Shown: piece by piece, positions 1-9,104 of the stretch | Layout: every line of letters begins with the position of its first letter | How positions within the stretch are numbered: the stretch's first letter is position 1 | Assembly (NCBI RefSeq): GCF_040518285.1 | Contig: NZ_CP155449.1 | Location: 744,001 to 808,000 of the forward strand | Source: Knoellia sp. S7-12 | Lineage (GTDB): Bacteria; Actinomycetota; Actinomycetes; Actinomycetales; Dermatophilaceae | Length of the DNA: 64,000 bases | Reading direction: 5' to 3' | Notes under the pieces: model-generated | Seen by the model: only the letters and a program-made list of their open reading frames with translations | Told to the model about the DNA's origin: nothing | Databases searched by the model: none | Program-made: the position numbers and the translations under genes

Positions 1-474
1 CGCCGGGCAGTTGACCACGCCGTGGCCGCCCTCGAGATCGTCGACAGCAGGATCGCCGGGTGGGACATCCGGATCACCGACACCGTCGCCGACAACGGCT
101 CGAGCGCGCTCTTCGTCCTCGGTGAGAAGCAGGTGCGGCTCGACGAGTTCGACCCGATCGCCGTCACGATGCGGATGACCGCGGATGACGTGCTGGTCTC
201 CGAGGGGAATGGTGCCGCGTGCCTCGGCGACCCCCTTCTGGCGCTGCTCTGGCTCGCCCGGACGGCCCAAGAGGTTGGCGACCCGCTGCGTGCCGGCCAG
301 GTCGTGCTCTCGGGCGCCCTCGGTCCGATGCACTCAGTGACTCCGGGCACCGTGATCAGCGCCGAGATCTCCGCGCTCGGCACGGTGAGCGTGACCTTCG
401 CGTCCGACGCTCCCGAGCCAGCAAACCCCCCGACGCCTCATCCCACGAGCTCCCCGAAGAAGGATCCTTCATGA
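1..474 (+). CDS. 2-hydroxypenta-2,4-dienoate hydratase (MhpD/HsaE family), 5'-truncated by window edge
   Basis: The frame is open from base 1, so the start lies upstream; 157 residues are visible and roughly 100 are missing against the family's usual 260 or so. The C-terminal core, with VLSGALGPM and the following [12 protein letters not shown] strand, is typical of the fumarylacetoacetase-fold hydratases that add water to 2-hydroxypenta-2,4-dienoate, giving 4-hydroxy-2-oxovalerate. After the conserved strand there is a Pro/Ser-rich tail of about 25 residues, longer than usual. The stop overlaps the next start as ATGA, and the order hydratase, acetaldehyde dehydrogenase, aldolase is that of the lower meta-cleavage operons (mhpDFE, hsaEGF). 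Confidence 0.85.
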   Translation, partial: RRAVDHAVAALEIVDSRIAGWDIRITDTVADNGSSALFVLGEKQVRLDEFDPIAVTMRMTADDVLVSEGNGAACLGDPLLALLWLARTAQEVGDPLRAGQVVLSGALGPMHSVTPGTVISAEISALGTVSVTFASDAPEPANPPTPHPTSSPKKDPS

Positions 475-1445
475 CAAAGACCAAGGTGGCCATCATCGGT
501 CCGGGAAACATCGGAACCGACCTGATGCTGAAGGTGATACGCCTGTCCACGAACCTCGAGATGGGGGCCATGGTCGGCATCGACCCCGAATCCGATGGCT
601 TGCGCCGCGCCGCGAGCATGGGCGTTCCAACAACCCATGAGGGTGTCGACGGGCTCATCGCCATGGGCAACTTCGACGAGATCGGCATCGTGTTCGACGC
701 CACCTCTGCGAAGGCCCACGTGGCCAACGCTGCAAAGCTCACGGCATACGGCAAGAAGCTCGTCGACCTCACGCCCGCAGCGATCGGCCCGTACGTGGTC
801 CCGCCGGTCAACCTCGACGAGCACCTCGAGGATGACGCCGACAACGTCAACATGGTCACGTGCGGTGGCCAAGCGACCATCCCTATCGTCGCCGCGATCT
901 CACGCATCACGCCTGTTCCCTACGCCGAGATCGTCGCGTCCATTTCGTCCAAGTCCGCCGGCCCGGGCACCCGGGCCAACATCGACGAGTTCACCGAGAC
1001 CACCACCGTGGGAATTGAGAAGGTCGGCGGCGCCCAGCGCGGCAAGGCCATCATCATCCTTAACCCGGCCGAGCCGCCGCTCATCATGCGGGACACCGTC
1101 TTCGCCCTCATCGGTGACGCCGACCACGACGCGATCCGCGAGTCAATCGCGCAGATGGTGGAAAAGGTGCAGCAGTACGTGCCCGGGTACAGCCTCAAGC
1201 AGGAGGTGCAGTTCACGCCGATCCCCGAGGACGAGCCGGTGCATACGCTCCTGCCGCAGGGTGCCCCGACGGTGACGACAAAGGTCAGCGTCTTCCTGCA
1301 GGTCGAGGGGGCAGGGATGTACCTGCCGGCCTACGCCGGCAACTTGGACATCATGACCTCGGCCGCCCTGCGCGTGGCCGAGAGCATGGTCGAGCGGGCG
1401 GCGGCCAAGTCCGTTGCCCAGGACCCTGCAGCGGTGACCGCGTGA
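471..1445 (+). CDS. mhpF: acetaldehyde dehydrogenase (acylating)
   Basis: A 324-residue protein that oxidises acetaldehyde to acetyl-CoA with NAD+ and CoA, working in a channelling complex with the aldolase encoded next. It opens with a Rossmann nucleotide-binding motif ([13 protein letters not shown], residues 5-17) and carries the catalytic cysteine in [11 protein letters not shown], near residue 128. The length matches MhpF/BphJ/HsaG (about 310-320). The ATG at 471 overlaps the hydratase stop (ATGA) and follows an AAGGATCC-like ribosome site. A longer frame to position 219 exists, but it only reads through the hydratase in another frame. Confidence 0.93.
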   Translation: MTKTKVAIIGPGNIGTDLMLKVIRLSTNLEMGAMVGIDPESDGLRRAASMGVPTTHEGVDGLIAMGNFDEIGIVFDATSAKAHVANAAKLTAYGKKLVDLTPAAIGPYVVPPVNLDEHLEDDADNVNMVTCGGQATIPIVAAISRITPVPYAEIVASISSKSAGPGTRANIDEFTETTTVGIEKVGGAQRGKAIIILNPAEPPLIMRDTVFALIGDADHDAIRESIAQMVEKVQQYVPGYSLKQEVQFTPIPEDEPVHTLLPQGAPTVTTKVSVFLQVEGAGMYLPAYAGNLDIMTSAALRVAESMVERAAAKSVAQDPAAVTA

Positions 1446-2533
1446 GCACCGGAGAACCAGTGCAGAAGTCCACCGCCCCCACGCCCCCGGAAGCCGACGC
1501 CATGACTGACAGCCCTCGCCTCTACATCCAGGACGTCACCCTTCGTGACGGGATGCACGCCGTGCGCCACCGCATCAGCCCCACGGACGTCGGTCGGATC
1601 ACCGCCGCGCTCGACGCGGCCGGTGTCGACGCCATCGAGGTCGCCCATGGGGACGGGCTCGCGGGGGGCAGCCTCAACTACGGACCGGGTTCGCACAGCG
1701 ACTGGGCCTGGATCGAGGCCGCCGCCGAGAACATCACCCAGGCCACGCTCACGACCCTGCTCTTGCCGGGCATCGGCACGATCGCCGAACTGGAGGATGC
1801 CTACTCGCTCGGGGTCCGTTCGGTCCGCATCGCGACGCACTGCACGGAGGCGGACGTCTCGGCGCAGCACATCAGCAAGGCCCGGGAGATGGGCATGGAC
1901 GTCTCCGGGTTCCTCATGATGAGCCACATGAACACCGCCCCGGAGCTGGCTGCCCAGGCCAAGCTCATGGAGTCGTACGGCGCACAGTGCGTCTACGTCA
2001 CCGACTCCGGCGGCCGCCTAACGATGGACGGTGTCCGCGACCGGGTTCGCGCCTACCGCGACCTGCTCGACCCCGCGACCCAGATCGGCATCCACGCCCA
2101 CCAGAACCTTTCCCTGGCGGTGGCCAACTCCGTCGTCGCCGTCGAGGAGGGCGTCACCCGGGTGGACGCCTCGCTCGCCGGACACGGAGCGGGAGCGGGC
2201 AACTGCCCGATCGAGCCGTTCATCGCCGTGGCGAACCTGCAGGACTGGAAGCACCGCTGCGACCTCTTCGCCCTCCAGGACGCCGCGGACGACATCGTCC
2301 GCCCGCTGCAGGACCGGCCCGTCCAAGTCGACCGTGAGACTCTCACCCTCGGCTACGCGGGCGTCTACTCGAGCTTCCTGCGCCATGCCGAGGCCGCCTC
2401 GGAGCGCTACGGAATCGACGTGCGCACCATCCTGCTCGAAGTCGGCAAACGCAAGCTGGTCGGGGGGCAGGAGGACATGATCGTCGACATCGCCCTCGAC
2501 CTGACCGCCCGCGGGGTGAGCACCGGATCATGA
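1442..2533 (+). CDS. mhpE: 4-hydroxy-2-oxovalerate aldolase
   Basis: A class II pyruvate aldolase that splits 4-hydroxy-2-oxovalerate into pyruvate and acetaldehyde. The N-terminal TIM-barrel motif [13 protein letters not shown] holds the metal-binding Asp and catalytic Arg and His. GIHAHQN supplies the two metal-binding histidines, and the C-terminal communication domain ([11 protein letters not shown]) is present. The GTG at 1442 overlaps the previous stop (GTGA) and would give 363 residues. The ATG at 1502 gives 343, closer to the family norm of about 340, so the extra 20 Pro/Ala-rich residues may not be translated. The tight coupling to the dehydrogenase fits the known channelling complex. 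Confidence 0.93.
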   Translation: MSTGEPVQKSTAPTPPEADAMTDSPRLYIQDVTLRDGMHAVRHRISPTDVGRITAALDAAGVDAIEVAHGDGLAGGSLNYGPGSHSDWAWIEAAAENITQATLTTLLLPGIGTIAELEDAYSLGVRSVRIATHCTEADVSAQHISKAREMGMDVSGFLMMSHMNTAPELAAQAKLMESYGAQCVYVTDSGGRLTMDGVRDRVRAYRDLLDPATQIGIHAHQNLSLAVANSVVAVEEGVTRVDASLAGHGAGAGNCPIEPFIAVANLQDWKHRCDLFALQDAADDIVRPLQDRPVQVDRETLTLGYAGVYSSFLRHAEAASERYGIDVRTILLEVGKRKLVGGQEDMIVDIALDLTARGVSTGS

Positions 2534-2714
2534 TGCGGCCAGGGGATCGAGTCGATGTCACTCAATCCCGACACCGTCGTGGACACGTGACTCCGCCTAG
2601 CCGCGCGTTCCCCGCGCCAGCCCCCCACGACCGGACCGCGAGAGGACTTCGACGACAGGAGGGCCGGTTCTCAGACGGAGGCCCGGCCTGCCGGCGGTGT
2701 GGTACTGATGCCTG

Positions 2715-3515
2715 ATGCCTTATGCGCACGGCTCACACGCCGGCACGGCACGTCGACTCCGGGCGCTCGACGCACCCACGATGACCACGGACGCGTCGAG
2801 CCTGGTCGTGGGGGCTGAAGGTTCAGTGACCTTCCCCGTGCCTTCGTTCGTCATCGAGCACGACCGGGGCCTCATCCTCTTCGACACCGGATTCGCGCCG
2901 AGGTTCTATGACGACCCTGTCGGATACTTCGGCGAGCTCGCCAACGTGCTGCGCATCCGGACGCACCCGGGGCAGCGGCTCGACCGGCAGCTGGCAAGTC
3001 TGGGATTCGACACGGAAGACGTCACGCACGTCGTGCTCTCGCACGGCCACAGTGACCACGCCGGTGGACTGGGGTTGTTCCCTCGAGCCGAGATGATCGT
3101 CGGGCCGGGTGAGCTGGAATGGGCCAGGTCGCCGAACCGGGCGAGTGCTCGCTACTTCCGTTGGTCGGAGGACCTGGCGCCAGTCGAGCCCCAGCGCTGG
3201 ACCGTGGTCAACGGCCCCGCGCACGACGTCCTCGGTGACGGCTCCATCATCGTGCTGCACACCCCAGGCCACACACCGGGACAACTGTCCCTGGTCGTTC
3301 GACTCCCGTCACAGACCATCGTCCTCACGGGAGACACCGTCCACCTCCGGGAGGGACTGGACCGTCTCGCGCCCTACCCGTACGACTGGGACCCCCAGCT
3401 CGCTGTCCGGAGCCTGGAACGCCTTGCCCTGCTCGAACGCTCCGGGCACCGACTGTGGATAGCCCATGACCCTCACGACTGGTCTAGGTTCGAGCCTCTG
3501 ACGCCACACTGCTGA
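2715..3515 (+). CDS. metallo-beta-lactamase-fold hydrolase, N-acyl-homoserine-lactonase-like
   Basis: A 266-residue MBL-fold protein. The di-zinc signature is LSHGHSDHAGG near residue 110, followed by LHTPGHTPGQLSL, the bridging Asp in LTGDTVH, and a C-terminal AHDPHDW histidine. The N-terminal strand RLRALDAP and the PVPSFVIEHDRGLILFDTG segment are typical of the AHL-lactonase branch, which supports the start at 2715 over the later ATG at 2781, since the later start would delete the first strand. The substrate is unknown. In an aromatic-degradation operon it could open a lactone intermediate as easily as a signal molecule. The 181 bases upstream hold no gene that I can support. Confidence 0.8.
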   Translation: MPYAHGSHAGTARRLRALDAPTMTTDASSLVVGAEGSVTFPVPSFVIEHDRGLILFDTGFAPRFYDDPVGYFGELANVLRIRTHPGQRLDRQLASLGFDTEDVTHVVLSHGHSDHAGGLGLFPRAEMIVGPGELEWARSPNRASARYFRWSEDLAPVEPQRWTVVNGPAHDVLGDGSIIVLHTPGHTPGQLSLVVRLPSQTIVLTGDTVHLREGLDRLAPYPYDWDPQLAVRSLERLALLERSGHRLWIAHDPHDWSRFEPLTPHC

Positions 3516-3645
3516 GTACGAGGACCGCCAACCGGCACGATCGTCGGCCCAGGTCGGCTTTCCACTGGATGAGCGGACCGGCCGCCGGGGCGCCGGCGCC
3601 TGGTTACGTTCGCCAGATCCAGGCCGGCAGACGTGATGGAGCACC

Positions 3646-4443
3646 ATGAATCCCCAACTGATCGCTCTGATCTGCGGCGGTGACGGCCATCTCGGCTCCA
3701 TCGTGGCCGCGCTGAACGGCATGGGTGCCCGAGTGCTCCTTCAGGCGCAGGACGGGCAGGAGCTGGAGGCGGCGCACCGCGTGGCGGCGTCCAGCGGGGG
3801 CCGCGTCGAGGTCCTCGATGCGGCGGTCGACTCCTTCCAAGACGCGGACGACCTCGTCGGCCAAGTGGCTCGGGCCTACGCGGGGCTCGACGTTCTCCTC
3901 ACACCCCCCGTACCTACCAGCGGGGATCGACTTGTGGACCTCGGCGACGAAGCCTGGCACGCCCTGCTGACCGCCTACCAGAAGCGAGCCGTGGCGCTGG
4001 CTCGCGCGGCTGCCCGGCGGTTCGTCGAGCAAGGTCGTGGAGGGCGAATCCTCACCTTCTCCCACAGGGACACCTTCACCTCGTTGGGGCCTGCCTCGGC
4101 TGCCATGAATGCGGGGATGCTCAGCCTGGCCAGTGCCATTGCAGGCCCCCTGGCAGAGCACCGTGTCACGGCCAACTGCCTGGTACTGGGCGACGAGGTC
4201 ACGGCCCGGGGATCCGCCGCGGGTGACCGGAACATGGTCTCCGAGCTGGTGGCACACCTGTGCACTCCCGCCGCAGAAGGCATCAGTGGCCGGTTCCTCT
4301 TTGCCTCAGAGCACGACCTCGGGATGTATTCAGTGCCACTCGCCATCGCGAACCCTCATGCCCTCGTGCGTTTTGCGGAGGACGCGCCGGCCGACGCGGT
4401 CAGCCAGTTCCTCAGCCCCCTTCTCGATATCGGAACGACATGA
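3646..4443 (+). CDS. catalytically degenerate SDR-family protein (partner subunit?)
   Basis: A 265-residue Rossmann-fold protein clearly related to the SDR encoded immediately downstream, most visibly at the C-terminus (CTPAAEGISGRFLF here, VSPAAADVTGQFLY there). The glycine loop is altered to CGGDGHLGS and the NNAG motif is absent. The catalytic Tyr and Lys are replaced by Ser151 and Asn155 in PASAAMNAG. It should therefore be inactive as an oxidoreductase. Its stop overlaps the ATG of the active SDR (ATGA), so the two are made together. BbsC/BbsD of benzylsuccinate degradation are a known precedent for an inactive SDR subunit paired with an active one. The complex is inferred. Confidence 0.75.
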   Translation: MNPQLIALICGGDGHLGSIVAALNGMGARVLLQAQDGQELEAAHRVAASSGGRVEVLDAAVDSFQDADDLVGQVARAYAGLDVLLTPPVPTSGDRLVDLGDEAWHALLTAYQKRAVALARAAARRFVEQGRGGRILTFSHRDTFTSLGPASAAMNAGMLSLASAIAGPLAEHRVTANCLVLGDEVTARGSAAGDRNMVSELVAHLCTPAAEGISGRFLFASEHDLGMYSVPLAIANPHALVRFAEDAPADAVSQFLSPLLDIGTT

Positions 4444-5327
4444 TGACGACTTCCGCGAATCCCCAGACCCGGCTGGACGGGAAGGTCGCCGTTGTGACCG
4501 GCAGCGGGCGAGGCCTCGGTCGGGCTACCGCTCTTGAGCTGGCCGGGCGCGGAGCCGCAGTGGTCGTGAACGACCTCTTCGTCCACGAAGACGGCACACC
4601 CGCCGCCCAACGGGTCGCGGCCGAGATCGAAGCCGCTGGAGGGCAGGCCCTCGCCGACACGCACGATATCTCCGGCTTTGACGCTGCGGCGCACATCGTG
4701 AGCGCCGCGGTGGAGACCTTCGGGCGTCTCGACATCCTCGTGACTCCTGCGGGCAACTACCGCCCCAGTTCCATCCTCGATCTCGAGGAGGACGAGTGGG
4801 AAAGCGTCACGGGCGTCCACCTCGGCGGTCATGTTGCCTGCATGCGCGCTGCCGCCCGGCAGATGATCGTGCAGGGAGACGGAGGCCGAATCGTCACGGT
4901 CTCCTCGCGTGGGGGCCTCTTCGGGACGCAAGTGGCCTACGGCGGCGCCAAGGCCGCCATCATGGGGCTGACATCGGGCGCCGCCCGAGAGCTGGCGGAG
5001 CACGGCATCACGGTCAACTGCCTGCTGCCGAGCGCTGTGACCCAGCTCTTCAGCATTCCCGCTGGCAACCGACGGTTCGGCGGGATGCCCGAGACGTTGC
5101 ACATGGAACCCGAGTACATCGCCCCCCTCGTCGCCTACCTGGTGTCCCCGGCAGCGGCGGATGTCACTGGGCAGTTCCTGTATTCCGCTGGCACCGACAT
5201 CTGTGCGTACGCCCAACCCCTGCGCCTCAAGGGGGTCACAACCTTCGCCCGGCACACGCGCGGTTGGACCGTCGAGGAGCTGGCTGCGTACATCCCCGCG
5301 ATCCTCGGCCTCCACCGGGAGACCTGA
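4440..5327 (+). CDS. SDR-family NAD(P)-dependent oxidoreductase
   Basis: A 295-residue classical short-chain dehydrogenase. The cofactor loop TGSGRGLGRA lies near residue 20, the active-site Ser region is TVSSRGG, and YGGAK supplies Tyr167 and Lys171. The usual NNAG is changed to TPAG. A C-terminal extension of about 40 residues after the fold is shared in outline with its degenerate neighbour. The substrate is probably a hydroxyacyl-CoA or a secondary alcohol from the side chain of the aromatic growth substrate, but nothing in the sequence fixes it. Two ATG codons in tandem (4440 and 4443) are possible starts. The aldehyde dehydrogenase gene begins one base after the stop. Confidence 0.88.
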   Translation: MMTTSANPQTRLDGKVAVVTGSGRGLGRATALELAGRGAAVVVNDLFVHEDGTPAAQRVAAEIEAAGGQALADTHDISGFDAAAHIVSAAVETFGRLDILVTPAGNYRPSSILDLEEDEWESVTGVHLGGHVACMRAAARQMIVQGDGGRIVTVSSRGGLFGTQVAYGGAKAAIMGLTSGAARELAEHGITVNCLLPSAVTQLFSIPAGNRRFGGMPETLHMEPEYIAPLVAYLVSPAAADVTGQFLYSAGTDICAYAQPLRLKGVTTFARHTRGWTVEELAAYIPAILGLHRET

Positions 5328-5328
5328 C

Positions 5329-6780
5329 GTGGACCAGTATCCCGGCGTGTACATCGACGGTGCCTGGAGGCACTCGGCGGACAGGGACTCGGTTGCCGTC
5401 GTCAACCCCGCCACGGAGGAGCCCTTTGCGGTAGTAGGTCTCGCAACCGACTCGGACGTCGACGAGGCTGTCTGGGCCGCGGAGCGCGCACTGCCTGGCT
5501 GGGCAGCCACTCCGCTGCCGGTGCGGCGCGCCGTGGTGGTACGGGTGGCGGAGCTCCTGGAAGAGCGCGCGCCGGAACTGGCCCGGCTCCGGAGCCTGTC
5601 GATGGGGGCGCCGTATCGGTCTTCCCTGAAGCTCAGCAACTCGGCGGGGCTGCTGCAGATGTACCTCGAGACCATCAACGAGGTCCAGTTCTCACAGGTC
5701 CGTCGGGACCGGTTTGGCGACTCGCTCGTCCTCCGCAGACCGGTGGGTGTCGTCGCGGGAATCGTTCCGTGGAACGTTCCCGTGCGCAACGAGCTCAAGA
5801 AGATCATCCCGGCCATGTTGTCCGGGTGCACCGTGGTGCTCAAACCGGCGCTGGAGTCACCCCTGGTTGCCGGCCCGCTCGTCGAGCTGTTGGGGGAGGC
5901 AGGGCTCCCGCCCGGGGTCGTCAACCTCGTGGTCGGCGGGGGCCACGTCGGGGAGGCCCTCGTCCGGCATCCGACCGTCCGCAAGGTGGCCTTCACCGGC
6001 AGTACTGCCACGGGAGCCCGGATCGCGGCTCTCGCGGGGCCGGCCATGAAACGGCTCCAGTTGGAGCTCGGTGGGAAGTCGGCGGCGATCGTGCTGGAGG
6101 ATGCCGACCTCGCTGCCACTGTGCCGAGCCTGCTGGCGTTCGGCTTCGGGAACAGTGGACAGATCTGCGCGTCCTTGACACGGGTGCTCGTCCCTCGCAC
6201 GCGGCACGAGGAGGTGGTGGAAGCCCTAGCAGAGGGCGCGTCGCGGCTGGTGGTCGGTGATCCGATGGATGACAGGACAACCATGGGTCCGCTGGTGACG
6301 AAGCGTCAGAGGGACAAGGTTTTGGCGCTCGTCTCGTCGGGTCGTGCCGAGGGCGCCACCCTCGTGTGCGGCGGGTCTGCACCAGCTGGACTCTCACGGG
6401 GCTGGTACGTCGCGCCGATCGTCTTCGGGAACGTGCGCAACGACATGCTCATTGCCCGTGAGGAGATCTTCGGCCCCGTGGTGTCGGTGATCCCGTATGA
6501 CTCGGAGGCTGAGGCGGTCAGGCTCGCAAACGACTCCCGGTACGGGCTGCACGGTGCCGTGTACTCGCGGGACGACGCGCACGCGTTGGACGTGGCGCTG
6601 CAGCTCGACACCGGGACAGCGGCGGTCAACTCCTTCGACATCCCCGTCAGCGCCCCCTTCGGTGGTGTCAAGGACTCCGGTTTCGGCCGGGAGAACGGGG
6701 TCGAGGGTTACGACTCGTTCCTCGAGTACCACTCCTACAAGCTGACCCCCGCCCTGGCCGCGTCGATGTCAACCCCCTGA
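5329..6780 (+). CDS. NAD(P)-dependent aldehyde dehydrogenase
   Basis: A 483-residue member of the ALDH superfamily that oxidises an aldehyde to a carboxylate. PWNVPVRNELKKIIPAM, FTGSTATG, the catalytic Glu in LELGGKSA and Cys280 in GNSGQICAS are all present, and the C-terminal FGGVKDSGFGRENG oligomerisation segment is intact. The GTG at 5329 is chosen because the protein then opens with the usual YIDGAW strand; the frame extends upstream to 5161 only by overlapping the SDR. Its stop overlaps the ATG of the exporter gene (ATGA at 6777-6780 region). The substrate is unknown; a side-chain aldehyde made by the preceding SDR pair is a reasonable guess. Confidence 0.92.
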   Translation: MDQYPGVYIDGAWRHSADRDSVAVVNPATEEPFAVVGLATDSDVDEAVWAAERALPGWAATPLPVRRAVVVRVAELLEERAPELARLRSLSMGAPYRSSLKLSNSAGLLQMYLETINEVQFSQVRRDRFGDSLVLRRPVGVVAGIVPWNVPVRNELKKIIPAMLSGCTVVLKPALESPLVAGPLVELLGEAGLPPGVVNLVVGGGHVGEALVRHPTVRKVAFTGSTATGARIAALAGPAMKRLQLELGGKSAAIVLEDADLAATVPSLLAFGFGNSGQICASLTRVLVPRTRHEEVVEALAEGASRLVVGDPMDDRTTMGPLVTKRQRDKVLALVSSGRAEGATLVCGGSAPAGLSRGWYVAPIVFGNVRNDMLIAREEIFGPVVSVIPYDSEAEAVRLANDSRYGLHGAVYSRDDAHALDVALQLDTGTAAVNSFDIPVSAPFGGVKDSGFGRENGVEGYDSFLEYHSYKLTPALAASMSTP

Positions 6781-8102
6781 TGGCAGTCATCGCATCCCGG
6801 ACGCCAGCAGACCGAGGGGCCCGCGGGGCCCCCACCGCAGCGGCATCGCCGCCGGCCGCCCCGGCGGGGGGCGCGAGGCTGGTCCTCCTCATCTCCCTGG
6901 CGCTGATGTCGACCATCTCTCCGTTCGGCACGGACATGTACCTGCCGTCCTTCCCGAGGATCGCCGAAGACCTGTCCACCACGCCTTCGGGTGTGCAGCT
7001 GACATTGACCACCTTCTTGGTCGGTGTGGCCCTCGGCCAGCTCGTGTTCGGGCCGCTCTCCGACCGGCTCGGGCGCAAGCCGCCGCTGGTGATCGGAACC
7101 GTGGTGTGTGTCGCCGCCTCAGTCGTGGCAGTCCTCGCCCCCAGCATCGAGGTGCTGCTGGTCGCGCGCTTCTTCCAAAGTGTGGGCGGCGCGGCCGGAA
7201 TCGTCATCGCCAGGGCCATCGTGGCGGATGTCTTCCGCGGTCCAGAGGCGGCGAGCATCTTCAGCGTGCTGGCCGTGCTCGGAGGGCTGGCGCCCATCGT
7301 GGCGCCCATCGCCGGGGGCCTGCTCGCGATCCCGATCGGCTGGCGGGGTGTCCTGGCCGTCCTCGCCGGCCTAGCGGGCGCCATGTGCGCCGTCGCGGTG
7401 TTCGTCATCCGGGAAACCGCACCACGGGTACGCCCAGATGCCCACGCCGCGACCGGTTCGCGAAAGACGGCTCCGCACCTCGGCTCGGTGCTGTGCAGAC
7501 CCGGCTTCACGGCATACGCCCTGGTGAAGACCTGCAGCTTCGCCGCACTCATGGGGTACATCTCGGCGTCGCCGTTCCTCTTCCAGGACCTGCTGGGGCT
7601 AAATGCGTTGCAGGGCGCCGGACTGTTTGCCCTCAACTCGTTGACGATGATCATCGCCAGCGCCGTCAACGCGCGGCTCGTCCGCCGGCGGGGGCCCGCC
7701 CTGATGCTGCGCGTCGGACTCATCCTGCTCACGGTCGCAGCAATCACTCTGGCGCTCGCCGTGGTCTTCGCGGCGCCGCCGTGGGCCGCCGTGCCGACGT
7801 GCACGCTGCTGGTGGGCTGCATGGGGTTCGTCTTCGGCAATTCGATCGCCCTCGCCATCGGCCACGCGCACGACGCAGCCGGCGCGGGCTCCGCCTGGAT
7901 CGGTTTCTCCCAGTTCGTGGTCGGAGCCGCAGTGGCTCCGATCGTCGGATTGGGAGGAGGCGCCAGTCTCGTCCCCCTGGCGGTCGTCGTGGTTGCGGCG
8001 ACGGCAGTGGCGTGGGGCTGCGCGACTGTCGGTGGTCGGGCTGATCGACTGGGGGCCTCAAATGCACCGGTGGGGGTGGCCCGGTTCGCCGCACCGAGGT
8101 GA
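6780..8102 (+). CDS. Bcr/CflA-type MFS drug/metabolite exporter
   Basis: A 440-residue, 12-helix major facilitator. The Bcr/CflA signature FGTDMYLPSFPRIAEDL follows the first helix, and the cytoplasmic loop motif GPLSDRLGRKPPL is intact. This subfamily exports drugs and small metabolites by proton antiport. Here it may expel toxic phenolic or aldehyde intermediates, or carry the growth substrate. The ATG shares a base with the preceding stop, so it belongs to the same transcript. The first 35 residues are Ala/Pro-rich and cytoplasmic. Confidence 0.9.
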   Translation: MAVIASRTPADRGARGAPTAAASPPAAPAGGARLVLLISLALMSTISPFGTDMYLPSFPRIAEDLSTTPSGVQLTLTTFLVGVALGQLVFGPLSDRLGRKPPLVIGTVVCVAASVVAVLAPSIEVLLVARFFQSVGGAAGIVIARAIVADVFRGPEAASIFSVLAVLGGLAPIVAPIAGGLLAIPIGWRGVLAVLAGLAGAMCAVAVFVIRETAPRVRPDAHAATGSRKTAPHLGSVLCRPGFTAYALVKTCSFAALMGYISASPFLFQDLLGLNALQGAGLFALNSLTMIIASAVNARLVRRRGPALMLRVGLILLTVAAITLALAVVFAAPPWAAVPTCTLLVGCMGFVFGNSIALAIGHAHDAAGAGSAWIGFSQFVVGAAVAPIVGLGGGASLVPLAVVVVAATAVAWGCATVGGRADRLGASNAPVGVARFAAPR

Positions 8103-8156
8103 GGTGTTCCGGCATCCGGCACCGCCCGCTCGGCATCCGGCCTCTTGTGAGTCAGG

Positions 8157-8185
8157 CTTCCGGGGAAGGCAGGCGACAGGCCTGT
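8157..8185. promoter_or_regulatory. two short inverted repeats between exporter and hydrolase genes
   Basis: CTTCC-GG-GGAAG (8157-8168) is followed by the perfect 10-base palindrome ACAGGCCTGT (8176-8185), about 35 bases before the next start. They could be operator half-sites or a weak stem-loop; no T-run follows, so a terminator is not favoured. Confidence 0.3.
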
Positions 8186-8220
8186 TCGCGCGGAGCAGAT
8201 CGTCCTGAAGGAGTTCGCAG

Positions 8221-9069
8221 ATGAGCAGCATCACCGAGGAACTGACCGAGCAGAACACCAGCCGGACGGTGGAGACGCCGAGCGGCACCATCCATTACAA
8301 CGAGGCCGGCGAGGGGCACCCAATCCTCCTGCTGCACGGCAGCGGTCCGGGGGCCACGGGGTGGAGCAACTTCGGCCCCAACCTCAAGGCGCTCAGCAGC
8401 CAGTTCCGGGTCATCGCTGCGGACATGCCTGGATGGGGCAAGTCGTCGCCCGTGAGTTACGAGAAGCGCGACCACGTCACTGCGGTCCTGCACCTGCTCG
8501 ATGCCCTCGGCATCGACCAAGCCGCCCTGGTCGGCAACTCGATGGGCGGGGCCACAACGTTGAAGTTTTCGGCCGTGCACCCTGAGCGGGTGTCCCACCT
8601 CATCACGATGGGCGCTGGCGCCGGCGGCGTCCGTCTCTTCTCCCCGGGCGACGGTCCGTCGGAGGGCCTGAAGATCCTCCACCGGGGCTACGTAGAGCCG
8701 TCGGTCGAGGTCATGGCCCAGCTCGTCGACATCATGACCTTCGACAGCGGCACCCAAAGTGAGGCCCTCGCGCAGCAGCGGTATGACAATGCCACGGCCA
8801 ACCGGACCCATCTCGAGAACTTCGCGTCCGGCATCGGCAAGCCCCGGCGGGGGACCGCGACGCTCGAGGAACTCGCCAGCATCTCGGCGCCCACCCTGCT
8901 CGTCCATGGCCGTGACGACCGCGTCGTCGGCTTCGAGCACGGACTCCAGCTCGTCGCCGTGATCCGCAACTCTCGCCTCGTGCTGTTCAACCGCTGTGGC
9001 CACTGGGCGCAGCTCGAGCACGCCGCCGAGTTCAATCGGCTCGTCGCCGACTTCGTCGCGAACAACTGA
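8221..9069 (+). CDS. alpha/beta-fold C-C bond hydrolase of meta-cleavage pathway (MhpC/BphD/HsaD-like)
   Basis: A 282-residue alpha/beta hydrolase that should cleave the vinylogous 1,5-diketone made by extradiol ring opening, releasing 2-hydroxypenta-2,4-dienoate plus an acid. The oxyanion-hole motif LLLHGSGPGATGW is characteristic of this family. The triad is complete: Ser107 in GNSMGG, Asp232 in GRDDRV and His261 in CGHW. An AAGGAG ribosome site lies before the ATG. It is followed 35 bases later by a flavin monooxygenase gene. A paralogue at 18865-19749 keeps the fold but not the triad. Confidence 0.9.
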   Translation: MSSITEELTEQNTSRTVETPSGTIHYNEAGEGHPILLLHGSGPGATGWSNFGPNLKALSSQFRVIAADMPGWGKSSPVSYEKRDHVTAVLHLLDALGIDQAALVGNSMGGATTLKFSAVHPERVSHLITMGAGAGGVRLFSPGDGPSEGLKILHRGYVEPSVEVMAQLVDIMTFDSGTQSEALAQQRYDNATANRTHLENFASGIGKPRRGTATLEELASISAPTLLVHGRDDRVVGFEHGLQLVAVIRNSRLVLFNRCGHWAQLEHAAEFNRLVADFVANN

Positions 9070-9104
9070 TTTCCCGCACCACGGCCATCCCAGAGGAGAC
9101 GTTC

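Noticed and set aside
4356..6284. 642-codon minus-strand frame opposite the SDR and aldehyde dehydrogenase genes
   Set aside because: Ser/Arg/Thr-rich, without any family motif; it is a high-GC shadow of two clear genes.
6668..8122. 484-codon minus-strand frame opposite the Bcr/CflA exporter
   Set aside because: Low-complexity Ala/Thr/Arg sequence; the plus-strand exporter explains the region.
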